Positions 12,584-24,302 of a DNA stretch of 64,000 nucleotides are shown here, one piece after another (position 1 is the stretch's first letter; each line of letters opens with the position of its first letter). This DNA comes from Chenopodium formosanum (taxonomy: Eukaryota; Streptophyta; Magnoliopsida; Caryophyllales; Amaranthaceae): positions 11,475,501 to 11,539,500 of the forward strand of contig CM044877.1 of the NCBI GenBank assembly GCA_024500155.1. Reading direction: 5' to 3'. The notes below the pieces were generated by a model, which did not search any database, was not told the origin of the DNA, and worked only from the letters and a program-made list of their open reading frames with translations. A program made the position numbers and the translations under genes.

Positions 12584-13137
12584 ATTGTGAAATAGTGAAT
12601 TCCTACTCACCATGAGTTTAAAGGGGAACATTATGTTATAATTCGGAAGCACATTTTATTTTTATTGGACCATCTCTAGATGTTTGTTGTGCTTAGCTAC
12701 AAATGAGAAGGAGGTTGAGCATATGGCTCTCAATGAACCCATATCCATATATTTGGAGGTGTGTTGTAACTCACACTTGATGGAGTTCACCTACTTAGGT
12801 GTGGAAGTGTGGCCACTTCCTATGAGTATTTCGTGGGCTTATACTCTAGAGCACCTATGAGCATCCAGGCTGGACGTATGACCAGTATAATGCGTCATTT
12901 TTATTCGCGGAATTTCATAATATTATACATGTTCAATTGTGTGGCTCAAAGTGACGGGTCCCTAACTCCCAATTGAGTTCAAGACGAAAGTCACTTGGTA
13001 GGTGAGGGATCATAGCTTGATGTCCACTATGTGTTAATTCAAGTCGCGAGACATTGACACTTATGCAATTGTTTTGTTTTGCCCAGAACTCATCTTTTCC
13101 TTCCTTTCTTTTTCATATCTTCGAACTTGTGGGGGAT
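12584..13137 (+). other. Copia 3' internal non-coding region and polypurine tract
   Basis: About 550 bp between the end of pol and the 3' LTR with no frame of note. A G-rich polypurine tract (13129-13137, TGTGGGGGAT-type) lies directly before the 3' LTR, as needed for plus-strand priming. Confidence 0.75.
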
Positions 13138-13950
13138 TGTTGGAAATTCTTGATATAAAATAAGAGGGTTGGGGAAAAACAAGAGAGAGAGAAAAACAAA
13201 TGAAAGGGGAAAATCCCACATTGGTTGGGGGGAAAGGTTTTTCCTTGTTTTTATATTGTAGTGTCTTAACACTACTTAGTTGAGTGAGTGGGAGTTAAGT
13301 GTTACTCCACACAGACACGCGCGCGCGCGCGTGCCGAACCGGGCCGGGCCGGGTCGGACTTGGGTCTTGGGGAATGCGATGCGCGGGCGTGGGTCCTTGT
13401 TATCTTTTTGGAGAAATTTTATTTCCTTTTCTTTGTTAAACAGAATATTTTTTTTTGTCTGTTGGGAATATTCTTTTCTGACTGTTGGGATTACGGAATT
13501 AAGTCAGTCATTAATCCCTTGATTATAGCTGACTGATTAATTCCTTGTTTCTTGCTTCCTTTGTTGACTGGTTGAATGAATCTGGTCGTTTTCTTAGCCA
13601 GATTCGTCCCTCGTTTTACATTTCATGTCTCCCTTCTACTGCCTATATATACTCATTGCTTTTTCCAGTAAAAAACACATAACACAATCAGTTATCTCTC
13701 TTCTCTCAAATTATCTAAACACGAGTTTCTTCTTTCTGGGCAAGTATTCTGAGTTCCAGTCGGGTTTGTGAGTGCACATAAACTCTGGCGCCGTGCTTAT
13801 CCTGGAGGGCGACCGCTTCTAGTCTACTGCACCGGGAGGTAGCGCATAATCGTCTTTTAGGTCAGTGGTTCTCCACGACGAGGCTATTGTCACTTTGGTT
13901 CACGCATCAAGAGATAAGTAATGTCTGTTTTATTGCTTAGTAGTATAACA
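13138..13950 (+). repeat. 3' LTR of the copia element
   Basis: 813 bp. Same termini as the 5' LTR but with one copy of the 71-bp unit, an extended CG run (about 13317-13332) and an extra T-rich block. Its CATAATCGTCTTTTAG (13845-13860) keeps the longer complement to the segment after the 5' LTR. Confidence 0.93.
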
Positions 13951-14081
13951 ATATGTCCCTAGTAAATCTATTGGTATGTGAATTTCTTGGTCATCCAACA
14001 TTCTCATCTTCTTGCGTGCTGATGCACAGAGTAAAAAGCTTAGGGTTTTAAATTTGTCATTGATTATTTATAACACACTTT

Positions 14082-15055
14082 TAGTGCTGTCAATTTTCAC
14101 CGAAATCGTTTAACTGCCGAAACAAACCGACCCAAATGAGAACCGAATCGATTAAAAACCGTTTTTCGAAAACTGACCCGAACCATATGTGAATGAATCT
14201 GAAACCAAACCGATCCGAATAACGTTACACCGTATAAAAACCGAACTCGTTAATGAACTGAACCACTTCTAAATCGAACTGAAATCAAACTGAACCGAAA
14301 AGAACCGAAGTGTTTCTAACCCGAAACCGCTTGAAGCGGGATAAAAACCGTTAACAACCCGCGACCCATTTGCACCGAACTGTATATAAACCGAACCGTT
14401 TATTAACCGAACCAATTGCAAACCGGATCGTTTATGAACTGGACCCTTATAAACGAATTGGCTACAAACTGCTTACTATATAAAGAGAATTTTAAAATCA
14501 AGTTAAAAGGTGTTTTAAATGAAATTTAATTATCATAGTACAAAAATTCTTCCTGCCAAATTAATATTAATTGAAAATTTATTATTATAATATAAAATAT
14601 CTTCCTGCCACTAAAAATCCTCCTGCCATAAACTGAACTGAAAAAGAACCGAACCAGGTATAACTGAACCGAAAAAGAACCAAACCAATTATAAACTGAA
14701 CCAAAAAAGAACCGAACTAGTTATAAACTGAACCGAAAAAGAACCGAACTATTTCTAACCTGAAACCGTTTCCAACCCAAAACTGTTTGAACCAGGATAA
14801 AAATCGTTTACACTAAACCCTTAACAAACAGCAACCCGTCTGCACCAAACTGTTTACTACCCGGACTGTTTACAACCTGAACCGAATTAAAACTGCTCAA
14901 GAATTAACTGAAACCAAATCGAACCAGTAACTATTTAAACCGAACTGAAACCGACCCGCGAGACACTTAAACCGATTTCAAACCGACCCGATTTAATACC
15001 GAACCGATTTCAAACCGAACCGAACCCGAACTGTCTAACCTTTTTGACAATTTTA
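14082..15055. mobile_element. hAT-like element made of degenerate AACCGA repeats
   Basis: About 970 bp consisting almost wholly of variants of AACCGAACCG with T/A spacers. The left end reads TAGTGCTGTCAATTTT and the right end, reversed, reads TAAAATTGTCAAAAAGG. Flanks CACACTTT (14074-14081) and TACACTTT (15056-15063) differ at one of eight bases, fitting an 8-bp hAT-type target duplication. No ORF. A better preserved relative is at 59435-60529. Confidence 0.55.
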
Positions 15056-15138
15056 TACACTTTATATAGCTAGGAAGACTCCTAAACCTACCAAACTTTT
15101 CACACGTTTAACAAGGCCTACATTGCTATATATAACAA

Positions 15139-15455
15139 CTAGATGAAGCACGTGTGATGCACGGTTTGTTTGAATTTATTAAATAATTTATATATATATG
15201 TATATTTATGTGCTAAAATTTGTTATATATTTAGATAAAATTCCTGATATCAAATAATAATATTTTATATTTAATTAATTTAAATTGGAAAATCTGATTC
15301 GCTAATTTTACTTACGTGTCATTTAAATTGTTTAATTCTAAAATAAACTAATAATCTCGTATTTAATTGGCTACCACTAAAATTTATTATCCTACGTGGC
15401 GCGTTGGAAAAATTAAGTCCTACGTGTCTTTCTAAAAACTCGGGAAAAAACTCCC

Positions 15456-15512
<57 letters not shown>

Positions 15513-15515
15513 AGA
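15139..15515 (-). mobile_element. Non-autonomous Helitron
   Basis: Read on the minus strand the 3' end is a CGTG...CACG hairpin, then a short spacer and CTAG (15142-15139) before host T. The 5' end is TCTAAAATATATATA (from 15515) after host A. A (TA)n run of about 50 bp lies at the 5' end. It shares terminal and internal sequence with the element at 58234-59021. Confidence 0.75.
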
Positions 15516-15682
15516 TTTACCTAAACTGCTAGGGTTAGGATTTATTTATTTATTTCCCCAAAGCTAATCTAATCTAATAAAAAGGTCTCAAATCAAATCT
15601 AAACTATGTATGATAAAAGATTTTTAGGAAATTTTAGCCTTTAATATTTAGAAATTTTATACGATGGAAGGTTAAATTTTTT

Positions 15683-16904
15683 GGAAAAATACACTTTAAT
15701 AATCTCAACTATGGGCGATTTACTTTTAATAATCTCAACTAAGGTTTATTATCTAATAATTCTAACTATTGGGGGTGTTTGCCAATAATAGTCCTGATGA
15801 CTGGTAACCCGCTAAAAGAGTTTTATTTTTTATTTTTTATTTTCTATTTTTTTTAGCCACATGTCACCATGTGATTGGTGTAAAATTTTGTACAAAAATA
15901 AAAAAAAAAAACAATAAAATCCCCAAAAATTCCCAACCACCTCATCAATACCCAACCTGACTGGAATCCGGTCGGCAACCTTTCCTCGACCACCAAACCA
16001 CCTCTTAGCCAACCCCCAACCACCAAAACCACCTCCCAATAACCTCCCGACCATCAAAACCACCTCCCAGCTTACCTTCGACCACCGAAACCACCTCCCC
16101 AGTATACCCCCGACCACCGAAACCACCTCCCTAGCATACCCCCGACTACCAAAACCACCTCCCCATCATACCCCCGACCACTAGCTGAAACCACTTCCCT
16201 ACCAAACCCCTGACCATCGAAACCTCTTAAACAGGCCCGCCGGCCTTCCACAACCCAACCTGATCTAGCCCCAACCCCCGAAACCGCCACCCCGATCCCT
16301 AAAACTCGCCAAAATCCAACAAAACCACCCCCACCGTAAAACCCTTAACTTGACAAAAATTGGTCTGTCGCGCCCCATAACCACCGAACTCGCCATCCGA
16401 CCTTCTAAAACCTCAACTTACGTAGCCCCGACCCCATAACCGCCTACCCATCCTCCTCGATCTCAAAAACCACCACCAAGTCCGACGATACTAGGCTACG
16501 TTTTTGGGATTGGGTGGCTAGGTAGGTGGTTTTAGGGGTCGGGGCTAGGTCTATTAGGGTCGTGGAAGGCCGGCCGACCGGTTTCGCTGGTTAATTGGGG
16601 TGGTCGGCCGGTTTTCGACGTGTTAATATGTGGGGTTAGGGTTTGGCGATGGTTGTTGGTGGCTGAGAAATTTTTTGCTTTTTTTTTTTTTTATTTTTTT
16701 TAAAAAAAAAATAAAAATTTAGACCAATCACATGTTAACACGTGTCATGCTAACCTGTTATAACAGGTCATTGACTTTGTGTTGACCGGTTGGGACTATT
16801 GGTGGCAACCACCGCCAACAATTAGGATTATTAGATAATAAACCTTAGTTGGGATTATTAAAAGTAAATCGCCCATAGTTGGGATTATTAAAGTGTATTT
16901 TTCC
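15683..16904. mobile_element. Non-autonomous Mutator-like element with long TIRs
   Basis: Terminal inverted repeats of about 115 bp beginning GGAAAAATACACTTTAATAA match at both ends with few changes. The flanks AAATTTTTT (15674-15682) and AAATTTTTT (16905-16913) form a perfect 9-bp target duplication, typical of MULEs. The interior is C-rich on the left half and G-rich on the right half, with no credible gene. Confidence 0.88.
15960..16230. repeat. Minisatellite inside the 1.2-kb MULE
   Basis: About seven or eight degenerate units of roughly 30 bp with the core CCGACCACCGAAACCACCTC. The long minus-strand frame across it (Gly/Trp/Arg-rich) is a by-product of the repeat. Confidence 0.75.
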
Positions 16905-16973
16905 AAATTTTTTTCTTTTATAAAGTGACTTTCTTATTTAGATTAATACACATAGTGACTCGGGAGCCTATTC

Positions 16974-17086
16974 TGTACACCCGGGTTATTTACTCATTAA
17001 ATTTTGCTCATTTTATAAATGAGCAAAAAATAATTACTCATTTATTAAATGAGAAAAAAATTAATGAGCAAATTACCTGAGTGTAC
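16974..17086. mobile_element. Foldback MITE
   Basis: Imperfect inverted repeat. The left arm TACACCCGGGTTATTTACTC pairs with the right-arm complement ending CCTGAGTGTA. Smaller internal pairs (ACTCATT...AATGAG) suggest a nested hairpin. Confidence 0.55.
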
Positions 17087-17569
17087 GGTACACCTAGGTG
17101 TATTTAACAAATTCTATAGTGATCTCATAGGCTAATTTTATGGCTAACTCATCATTGAAAAACCTAATTACTAATTATTATCTCTTAGTTTAATTAATAA
17201 CCCATCCCATATTAACACTGCCTCATGGTCTGGGAGTTCGGACCTCGAAACGTGCAGCGCGCTCTAGCCTTCTGGCGGCAAGAACGCTAGCCTTGACTGG
17301 AAGAGGGGTTTGTGATCACAAATCAACACAAGCGGACAATTAAACACAGGAGCACTCACGTCTATTTGGGCAACGGAGTGCGGGTGGTTGGGGCTTGTGA
17401 CGGCCGATACGTCAAGGCGGGCACAAGGGGGTCCGAACCACGAGTTCTTAGTGCATCAAGTTGGTTTGGAGGAGAGCTATTATGCAAGTAAAGACATTAT
17501 ATCTATAAAGGTCTAATAACAAACAAAGCATAAAAGCAAGGCAACACTTGGTAGAAGGCTTCCCTGACC
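17087..17569. other. Intergenic stretch of unknown origin
   Basis: 17220-17560 is more GC-rich than its surroundings and looks like part of a repetitive element, but no ends or coding motifs were found. Confidence 0.3.
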
Positions 17570-17890
17570 CACAAAACCACCTCCCAGCCAACCCTGAACC
17601 CAAAAACCACCACTTTGTTTACAGGTCGGGTTAGTGGTTTTTAGGGGTCAGGGTGGGTGGTTTTGGGGGTCATGGTGGGTCAATGGGGGTGTAGAGGGCC
17701 AACCAATTTCAGTGGTTAAGAGGGGGTGGTCGGTCGGTTTTCGACGAGGTTAGGGGTGGGGTTAGGGTTTGACGGTAAGGAAAGGGTGGCTGGAAATTAT
17801 TTTTTAAAATTTTGGACCAATCACGTGTTGACACGTATAATAAAAACTCATTATAACAGCTTGTTAACCGGTTGGCATTGGAGACAAACT
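17570..17890. mobile_element. Truncated second copy of the 1.2-kb MULE family
   Basis: Shares with 16510-16820 the series GGTTTTAGGGGTCGGGG-type sequence, GGTCGGCCGGTTTTCGACG, ACCAATCACATGTTAACACG and TTGACCGGTTGGGA in the same order with substitutions. The terminal repeats are missing. Confidence 0.6.
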
Positions 17891-17904
17891 AAAGCCCTGT
17901 TCAC

Positions 17905-18070
17905 ATTTACTGAGCTGAGCTGAACTGAATTGAATGGAGCTGAACTGAACTTATTCGACCTGAACTGAACTGAATAGAGCTAAAATGAATATTTTACGAA
18001 AGAATAATGAAATTAAGAGTTGAACTGAAACTAAACTGAAATTAAGCTGAACTGAACAGACCTGAATAGC
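17905..18070. repeat. GAACTGA-type short tandem repeat
   Basis: Degenerate runs of CTGAACTGAACTGAA and GAGCTGAACTGAACT. It abuts the left target duplication of the giant MULE. Confidence 0.7.
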
Positions 18071-18137
18071 AGCATAATTGTGATTATTGATATTATTAGA
18101 AGTAAATTGCTCGGAAAAATTAAATTGTAACTTTTCA

Positions 18138-18146
18138 ATTTTAAAA
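18138..18146 (+). repeat. Left 9-bp target duplication of the giant MULE
   Basis: ATTTTAAAA, identical to 47117-47125; flanking bases differ on both sides (A/G before, G/C after), so the match is exactly nine bases. Confidence 0.65.
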
Positions 18147-18290
18147 GAGCAGGCCCAGGTTACACACGGTGAGAAACAAGATTGTTTCTCACGAACACTT
18201 GGCATGCCAGTTGGCAACGAGTTGGCAACTTCAGTTAAAGATGTTACACGTCATCAGCCACACAATTTATTTCGTTAACTAACGTTGTTA
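18147..18290 (+). repeat. Left terminal region of the giant MULE
   Basis: Contains a perfect 10-bp inverted repeat (GTGAGAAACA...TGTTTCTCAC, 18169-18192), which overlaps the block shared with the right end, and GTTAACTAACG at 18274. It probably carries the transposase promoter. Confidence 0.55.
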
Positions 18291-18818
18291 GTCTTCCACC
18301 ACTAAACACCTGAGTTTCTCACGAGTTTCAATTGAAGAAGCTCCCATCTTCATCTTCACACCTTCAATTGAGAACCTGCAATTGTTTCTCTGCATTGGCC
18401 GGATCGCCTGGTAGTGTCGGTGGTGGTAGGTGGCAAGCTCAATTTAAGGTAATTTAAGCTCAATTTAAGCTCCCATCTTTCGTGTTGTTGATGTTGCTTT
18501 CGCCACTTTTCATGGAGTTCTATCACGAATTTCTATGGTTTAATGTTCAATTTTTTGTTAATCTGTGTGGCATGTTATTGAATTAGGGCATTGGTGAAAG
18601 TTTGTGTGTGAATTTCCTTTGCGTTTGCTAAAATTTGTAAATTTGCGGCTATATCATGAATTTCTGTGGTTTGACGTATAATTTTGGTAAAATTACGCAA
18701 TTTAGTGTACTTGCATTTGTGATTTTGCTATGAATCTGCTACTACTGTCATTTTGCTAAACTTGGGTATGTATTTTGTTAATTTCTGTTTAGTATTTGAT
18801 ATTAGATGGTATTTGTAG

Positions 18819-21800
18819 ATGGACATGGATGTTAATTTGGTAGGTGGGTGTGCTGAGGCGGGTAATTTGATGGAAGTTAGTGTAGAATATAGTCAACACG
18901 AAGGTTGTGTTTTGAATTCAGAGAACATTAGTTCAATGGGAGGTGTTCGTGATGATGGGGTGGGTAATTTGATTGACATTGGTGTAGATGGGAGTGACAC
19001 TGAACATGAGGGGTGTGAAGTTTTGAGTGCACAAATATTAAGCTCAATGGGAGGTGGGTGTGATGAAGTAGGCAACTTGATTGAAATCGGTCTTGATGGC
19101 AGTGAATAGGAAGGGTGTCAAGACGTGAATACACAGTCCTTGGAGAACATCACCCTTACACAGACCATTGAAAACACTTCACCTTTGCCCACTAGAAATG
19201 ATACGGCTAACAGTCTAGTGCAGAAGTGTTCCCCAAATGAGACAATTCAAACCGTTGAGACTAATGTGTCAACGAATGAGTTCTGTATGATAACCACTAT
19301 TGACCCTCCAAAAGTCGGTATGGTTTTTAAGTCCTGGCAGGACATTGAGCTGTATTACAAAACATATGCAGAGCAGTGTGGATTTGGGGTTAGCAGGGTG
19401 CAAGCTGCTTCTAAAAGTTCCAATTCGATTAGCAGGATCACATGGAAGTGTGAATGTTGGGGCCCGCCAGACATGAGGGCTAGGAGGGAGGCAAGGAAAA
19501 GGGCCAAGTTAATGGATGTTGGTGGCTCTGCTGGTAATGTGAATGGTGACATTGGTGAGGATGAGCTTGCACGTGGTAAAAGGAAATCCAAGAAATGTTT
19601 CTGCTTAGCTAGGATATACGCCAGTGTTTCGAGTGATGGCCTATGGGTTTTGAAATCCGTCCACCTAGAACATACTCATATTATTTCTCCAAGCATGGCT
19701 AATTTGGTGAAAGAGTATCGTATGAAGAAAATGACCTCAACTGTACGAAAGCGGTTAGTTAATTTTTATGGGGAGGGTGTTAGTGTTTCTAAAATTCGTG
19801 GGTGTTTAGGGACGGAGAACAAGAATTTGCCGAATGTGAAGGATATGCAGCACGAGGTTTACAAGCATAGGCGCCTGAAGATGGCCGGTGGAGATGCACA
19901 GGCAATGATGGATTACTTTGATTATATGCAAGCTGATAATCAAAACTTTTACCATGTTCATAGGTTGGATAAGAAGGGTCGTCTGAAGGATATGTTGTGG
20001 GTTGATGCAAGGAGTCGGGTGGCTTATGAGGAGTTTGGAGACGTGGTGTGTTTTGATTCCACATATCTAACAAACAAGTACGAGCTACCATTTGCCAATT
20101 TTGTGGGAGTAAATCACCATGGCCAGTCCATTTTACTAGGTTGTGCTCTAATTTCACATGAAGACTCTGACACCTTTCGTCGGATATTCCATCAGTGGTT
20201 AGCCTACATGGGGAACAGAGCGCCCGGTGCTATTCTCACTGACCAAGCAGCTGCAATGAGGAAGCCTTTAGCTGAAATTATGCCCAATACACGTCATCGT
20301 TGGTGTATATGGCATATACTTAGGAAATTCCCTGAGAGACTTGGAAGCTGTGCCTTGTAAGTATCCTACCGTAAGCTTCGTTTTATACCCATTTATAACC
20401 TGCTGTTGCATACACCTAATTTTTATCTTTGTCTTGTTTCATAGGTATAAGAAGTTCAAGAACCCTTTGAAGGAAATAATATATGAAAGTTTCACTGTTG
20501 AAGAATTTGTCACTCGTTGGTGTGATGCAATGAAGCTGTACAAACTTGAGGATAATGAATGGCTACAAGAGTTGTTCATTGAGAGGCACACGTGGATACC
20601 GGCTTACATGAAAGAGTACTTTTGGGCTGGTATGAAGACAACGCAAAGAGTAGAGAGTATTAACAGGTTTTTTGACGGATTTGTTACGCGCAAAACTAAG
20701 CTTTGTGAGTTTCCTGAAAAATATTGCAAAGCTATGAAGAAGAGGACCTCCGATGAGATAGATGCTGATGAAACGGATTCTAAATACATAAGGAGGCTTG
20801 TGAGTGGATTCAGAGCAGAGAAGTTTTTCCAAAAAATCTACACAGATTCCAAGTTTCAAGAAGTGCAAAAGGAATGTTCAAGGATGCTCTATGTTGTTCC
20901 TAAGGGTGAGAGGGTTGTTAGTGAAACAGAAATACACTATCTTCAAGAAGACAGAGTTTGGATCGTTCCTGACGGAGCAAGTGAAGAAATCATTACTGAA
21001 CGCCGGAGGTTTTACTCTCTTGTTTTCAATCCTATTACGAAAGACACTACCTGCGACTGTCGCAAGTTTGAGAAGGATGGTATTCTTTGTAAGCACATCA
21101 TTAGAGTTTGGGATGATAACAAGGTCAAAGACATTCCATCAAAGTATGTACTTGATCGTTGGCGGAAGGATATTCCCAGGAGGCACACACGAGTTAAGGT
21201 GGCTTACCACGACCCCAGTGAAACCAAAGAATGTAAGCGGTGGAACAGCCTAATTTACGATCTCGAGGCTATGTGCGACGAGGCATCAGCGGTGGATGAT
21301 GATACGGTTGAGGCAGTTCGCACAGCAGTGTCAAAGATATGAGCGGAAATAAGGGTACGCCGTGCTAAACACTTGGCAGCCAATGCTCCAACTGAGTGTT
21401 CAGCATTCCCTTGTTCTGAAATTGGATCATCTAATCCCCAGCCAGGGACAAGGAGTACACCAAAGTCAGTGTCCAAGGCAGCGATACCTGAAAGTGGGAC
21501 TAATCACAAACGTTCAACATCTGTGATTACAGATCCCTTATGTTCAAAACGTCGTCGTGGCCGGCCGAAGGGCTCCAAAAATAAGAGGCCAGCTGAATTA
21601 GGGAGCACACCCATGCCTGTTAACGAGCCAGATCAACCACCAAAGCCAGGCACCGGAACTCCTCAAAGCCATTCCCATGGTGAAGGAAACGATAACTCTG
21701 CATTTGTAATTCATGAACCTGTGGGCCAAGAAAGGCGTCGTGGGCGGCCGAAGGGCTCAAAAAATAAGACCCTGGCTGAATTAGGCAGCACACCGATCAC

Positions 21801-22364
21801 TAAGCATGTGACCGAGTCACTGCAACAAGTACTAATGCCAGACACCGGAACTGACAATTCTGCTTGTGTAATACATGATCCCGTAACTGCAAAGAGGCCT
21901 AGGGGGCGTCCTAAGGGATCTAAACACAAGATCCTGGCTGAATTAGGCTACAATCACAGTAAGTTGAAAGCTGCAAAGGTAACAACCTCAAATACCCTCC
22001 TCACTTGTCCTATCGCGTCTTCATTTGCTATTACCAGTCTCGTAATTGCCTGTTATGTGGCCATTTCAAAATTAGGCCTCAAAACCCGGAGTCGTCACAA
22101 GACAAACAACCTGAAATTTCACAGGACAAGCTTCAAAGTTACCGGTAATTTTACTATGTAACAATTACAGGATGTTCACTAGTAATGCAACTAAAAGTCA
22201 ACTAACTATGCTTTGTGTAACAACAGAGGAAGCGTAAAACAAGACAGAACCCATATGCTGAATTTAACACTGCCACTGATGATGCTGAACGTGATGAATT
22301 TGACCCATGGGGTGCCACAGAGGAAGGTCTCACAGAGCACTGGTACGAGTCTCGTAATGATTGA
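18819..22364 (+). CDS. FAR1-related / MULE transposase with SWIM finger and AT-hook tail, two nonsense codons
   Basis: Exons 18819-20356, 20445-21978 and 22227-22364 join in frame at GT-AG sites. A 5'-UTR intron probably ends at the AG just before the ATG at 18819. Order: an N-terminal acidic part with imperfect repeats (GxVGNLIDIGxDGS), a FAR1 DNA-binding domain (MVFKSWQDIELYYKTYAEQC), a MULE DDE domain, a SWIM zinc finger (CDCRKFEKDGILCKH), then three AT-hooks (RRGRPKGSKNK type, about 21548, 21731 and 21892). Catalytic D (VVCFDSTYL), D (ILTDQAAAM) and E (TTQRVESIN) are present, as is CIWH. An in-frame TAG (19107-19109) and TGA (21340-21342) interrupt the reading; both look like C-to-T changes. 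From ATG 19287 the FAR1-DDE-SWIM core is open to 21342. Confidence 0.85.
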
Positions 22365-23311
22365 TCACTAAGTACCATGACTAGGGGTCGTGGTTTTAAG
22401 TATCAAATGATGACACTGACTTTAATTTTTCAATCAAGACAATTTTTGTTTCACTCTGAAGTGAAGATTTTGTTTGTCTGAATCATTTTCAACAAGTTAT
22501 TAGTTGCATCTAAAACTTAATTAAGGGGATGGAAAGACCATCATGTGTTATTCGTAATGGAAGTGCTAACTTCGCTCACTTGACTAGTTTCGGAGAACTC
22601 ATTCTGTTACTTGTTATATGTAATCGTAGCATTGATTTGCCTCATTTTGTAGTTCTGCATCTAAGATTTTGATCAAAATATTTGCAATTATTTTTATTCT
22701 TTTGGTTAAAAAAAAAAAAACGATATGGGCCTATAACCTATGACCAAATCAGGTGTCTGTACAAAAAATGTTGAACAATTTTGGTATGTAACCATTTTGC
22801 AATATGGGCCTGATTAAAATATTGGAAAATGTTTGGCCCAATCTCCAAAACAAACATAACCTATGTGATATGGGCCTAGTTTAAGTGTAGCCTGTTTTTA
22901 GACCCATCAATATTATCATGCAAAAGGGTTCTTTCACTAAATGTCTACCAACCAGACCCACAATACCATACCCGACCCTCCATGGCCACAAACATAGCAG
23001 CAAATTCCATTGGTAACAAAACTAGTCCGAAGGGATGTAAATGTAAGTTGCAAATACCTTACACACTGTTGTAAGTAACTACGTCACTTACTTCATTCAT
23101 TTTCATTAGATGCAAAATTAGTTTCTTAGGACTCTGGTCGATCCATTACATCAAAACTTCAAAAAACAACCCTAATTAACTAAATAGGTTAAATGTCACC
23201 AGACACAATATTTTACATCAAAAGGGTGACTACATATGAAACTTTCTACTTGCATTTAAATCCCAAAAGGCACATCACATTAGACGAACGTTAAGCCACA
23301 AAGGCCACACC
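22365..23311. other. Spacer between convergent transposase and UBL genes
   Basis: 3' UTRs of both genes and AT-rich spacer. A run of 12 A lies near 22710. No coding frame or repeat ends recognised. Confidence 0.5.
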
Positions 23312-24302
23312 TTAATTCTCCGGAAACGCATAAACAAAATCCTTGTTCTTGATTCCTACATCCCCAATGTTCAGATGCCTGTTCAGTCTCACGTCCTGAT
23401 GCATCAAAACAATGCTCCGGGGATCCTTGTTCACCTGCTGCCCCCATTTCTGGCATACCCTAGTCAGCTTTGTGGTAAGCCTTGCACACACCTGAACCTC
23501 GTGGTATGGAGTACAAGTATTTCTCATGGTAAAACGTTTCACCCTAGTGTTCATGTTTCTTCCAGGAATCTGCCAACCAAAATTTGCCAAATTAACCCAG
23601 GATTAGTCTAAACAACTAATTAACTACACTTGTTTAGTATAACAACAACACTAATGAAGTACGATTGAGATTACATACCACCCCAATAGCGTCGAGGACG
23701 TCACCAGATGTTATCCTCAAGCTTGCAGCCACATCGGTTGGTGAGATGACTATGTTATTTTTTTTTTTCAGCACAATATCATGAGGCAATAGATCCACAC
23801 GTGATGCGTAATCCTGGTACATCTCTTCAAAGGTTTCGTCATCCCTCATCTCATACACAACCCCCCAGTCATTACGTTGCCTGCTCTTCACTAGGACAAT
23901 GTGAGTGTCCGAAGAGGGCCTTCGATCTGCAAGAGGAATACGCACATCCTGTTCAACAACAGGACCTGTTGGTAGGTCAGGCTGAGAGGATGATGCTGGT
24001 GGGCAGTTGAGTGCCTGGCGTAGCTCAGCCACGGCTTTGCCAGCTCTCATTTGTCCCATCAGCCTCTCTTGAGCACCACCTGCCATGCTTTTGTAAGGGA
24101 TAGCAGCTCGCAGCCTGCTTGAGGCATTACGAGTGACGACTCTTACAAGCAGACTTCCTTTCTTCCTTGTGAAACGCCTATTACACCGAGGCTTAATTGG
24201 ACGCCTGAGTTTATGGTAGTTAGGAGAGCAATCTGGGAATGAAGCGGGTTTGGCTAAACCTAGTGGCGAGGGCAAAGTGGTGGAGGATGTGTTTGGAGCC
24301 AT
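23312..24302 (-). CDS. Protein with two tandem ubiquitin/SUMO-like domains
   Basis: Two exons, 24302-23679 (208 codons) and 23569-23312 (85 codons plus stop), joined at GTATGT...GGCAG with frame kept. The start is the ATG at 24302 in a strong context (ACCATGG); an upstream in-frame GTG is not needed. Residues 1-110 are basic (KLRRPIKPRCNRRFTRKK) and probably disordered. Residues 133-208 resemble the SUMO-like domains of the ESC2/NIP45 type: HIVLVKS, VVYEMRDDETFEEMYQDYA, PHDIVLKKKNNIVISPTD, ASLRITSGDVLDAIGV. Residues 215-290 look like a second such fold (VKRFTMRNTCTPYHEVQVCA...KDPRSIVLMHQDVRLN, GDVGIKNKDFVYAFPEN). There is no C-terminal di-glycine, so it would act as a fused binding module and would not be conjugated. 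It converges on the transposase gene inside the giant MULE. Confidence 0.75.

Larger units (their letters stand above)
7809..13950 (+). mobile_element. Ty1-copia LTR retrotransposon, two LTRs, inactive
   Basis: A 6142-bp element with LTRs at 7809-8650 and 13138-13950, both TGTTGG...ATAACA. Flanks are GTATG (7804-7808) and ATATG (13951-13955), a 5-bp target duplication with one mismatch. Domain order is gag, zinc knuckle, protease, integrase, RT, RNase H, which is copia order. The LTRs differ by indels, including a 71-bp tandem duplication only in the 5' copy and an extra block near 13441-13490 only in the 3' copy, so the insertion is old. The polyprotein has two stops and two frameshifts. Confidence 0.95.

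Noticed and set aside
15830..16290. Gly/Trp/Arg-rich minus-strand proteins
   Set aside because: They follow the minisatellite period inside a MULE and have no gene context.
18893..20157. Minus-strand frames opposite the transposase
   Set aside because: Shadows of the FAR1-type gene.
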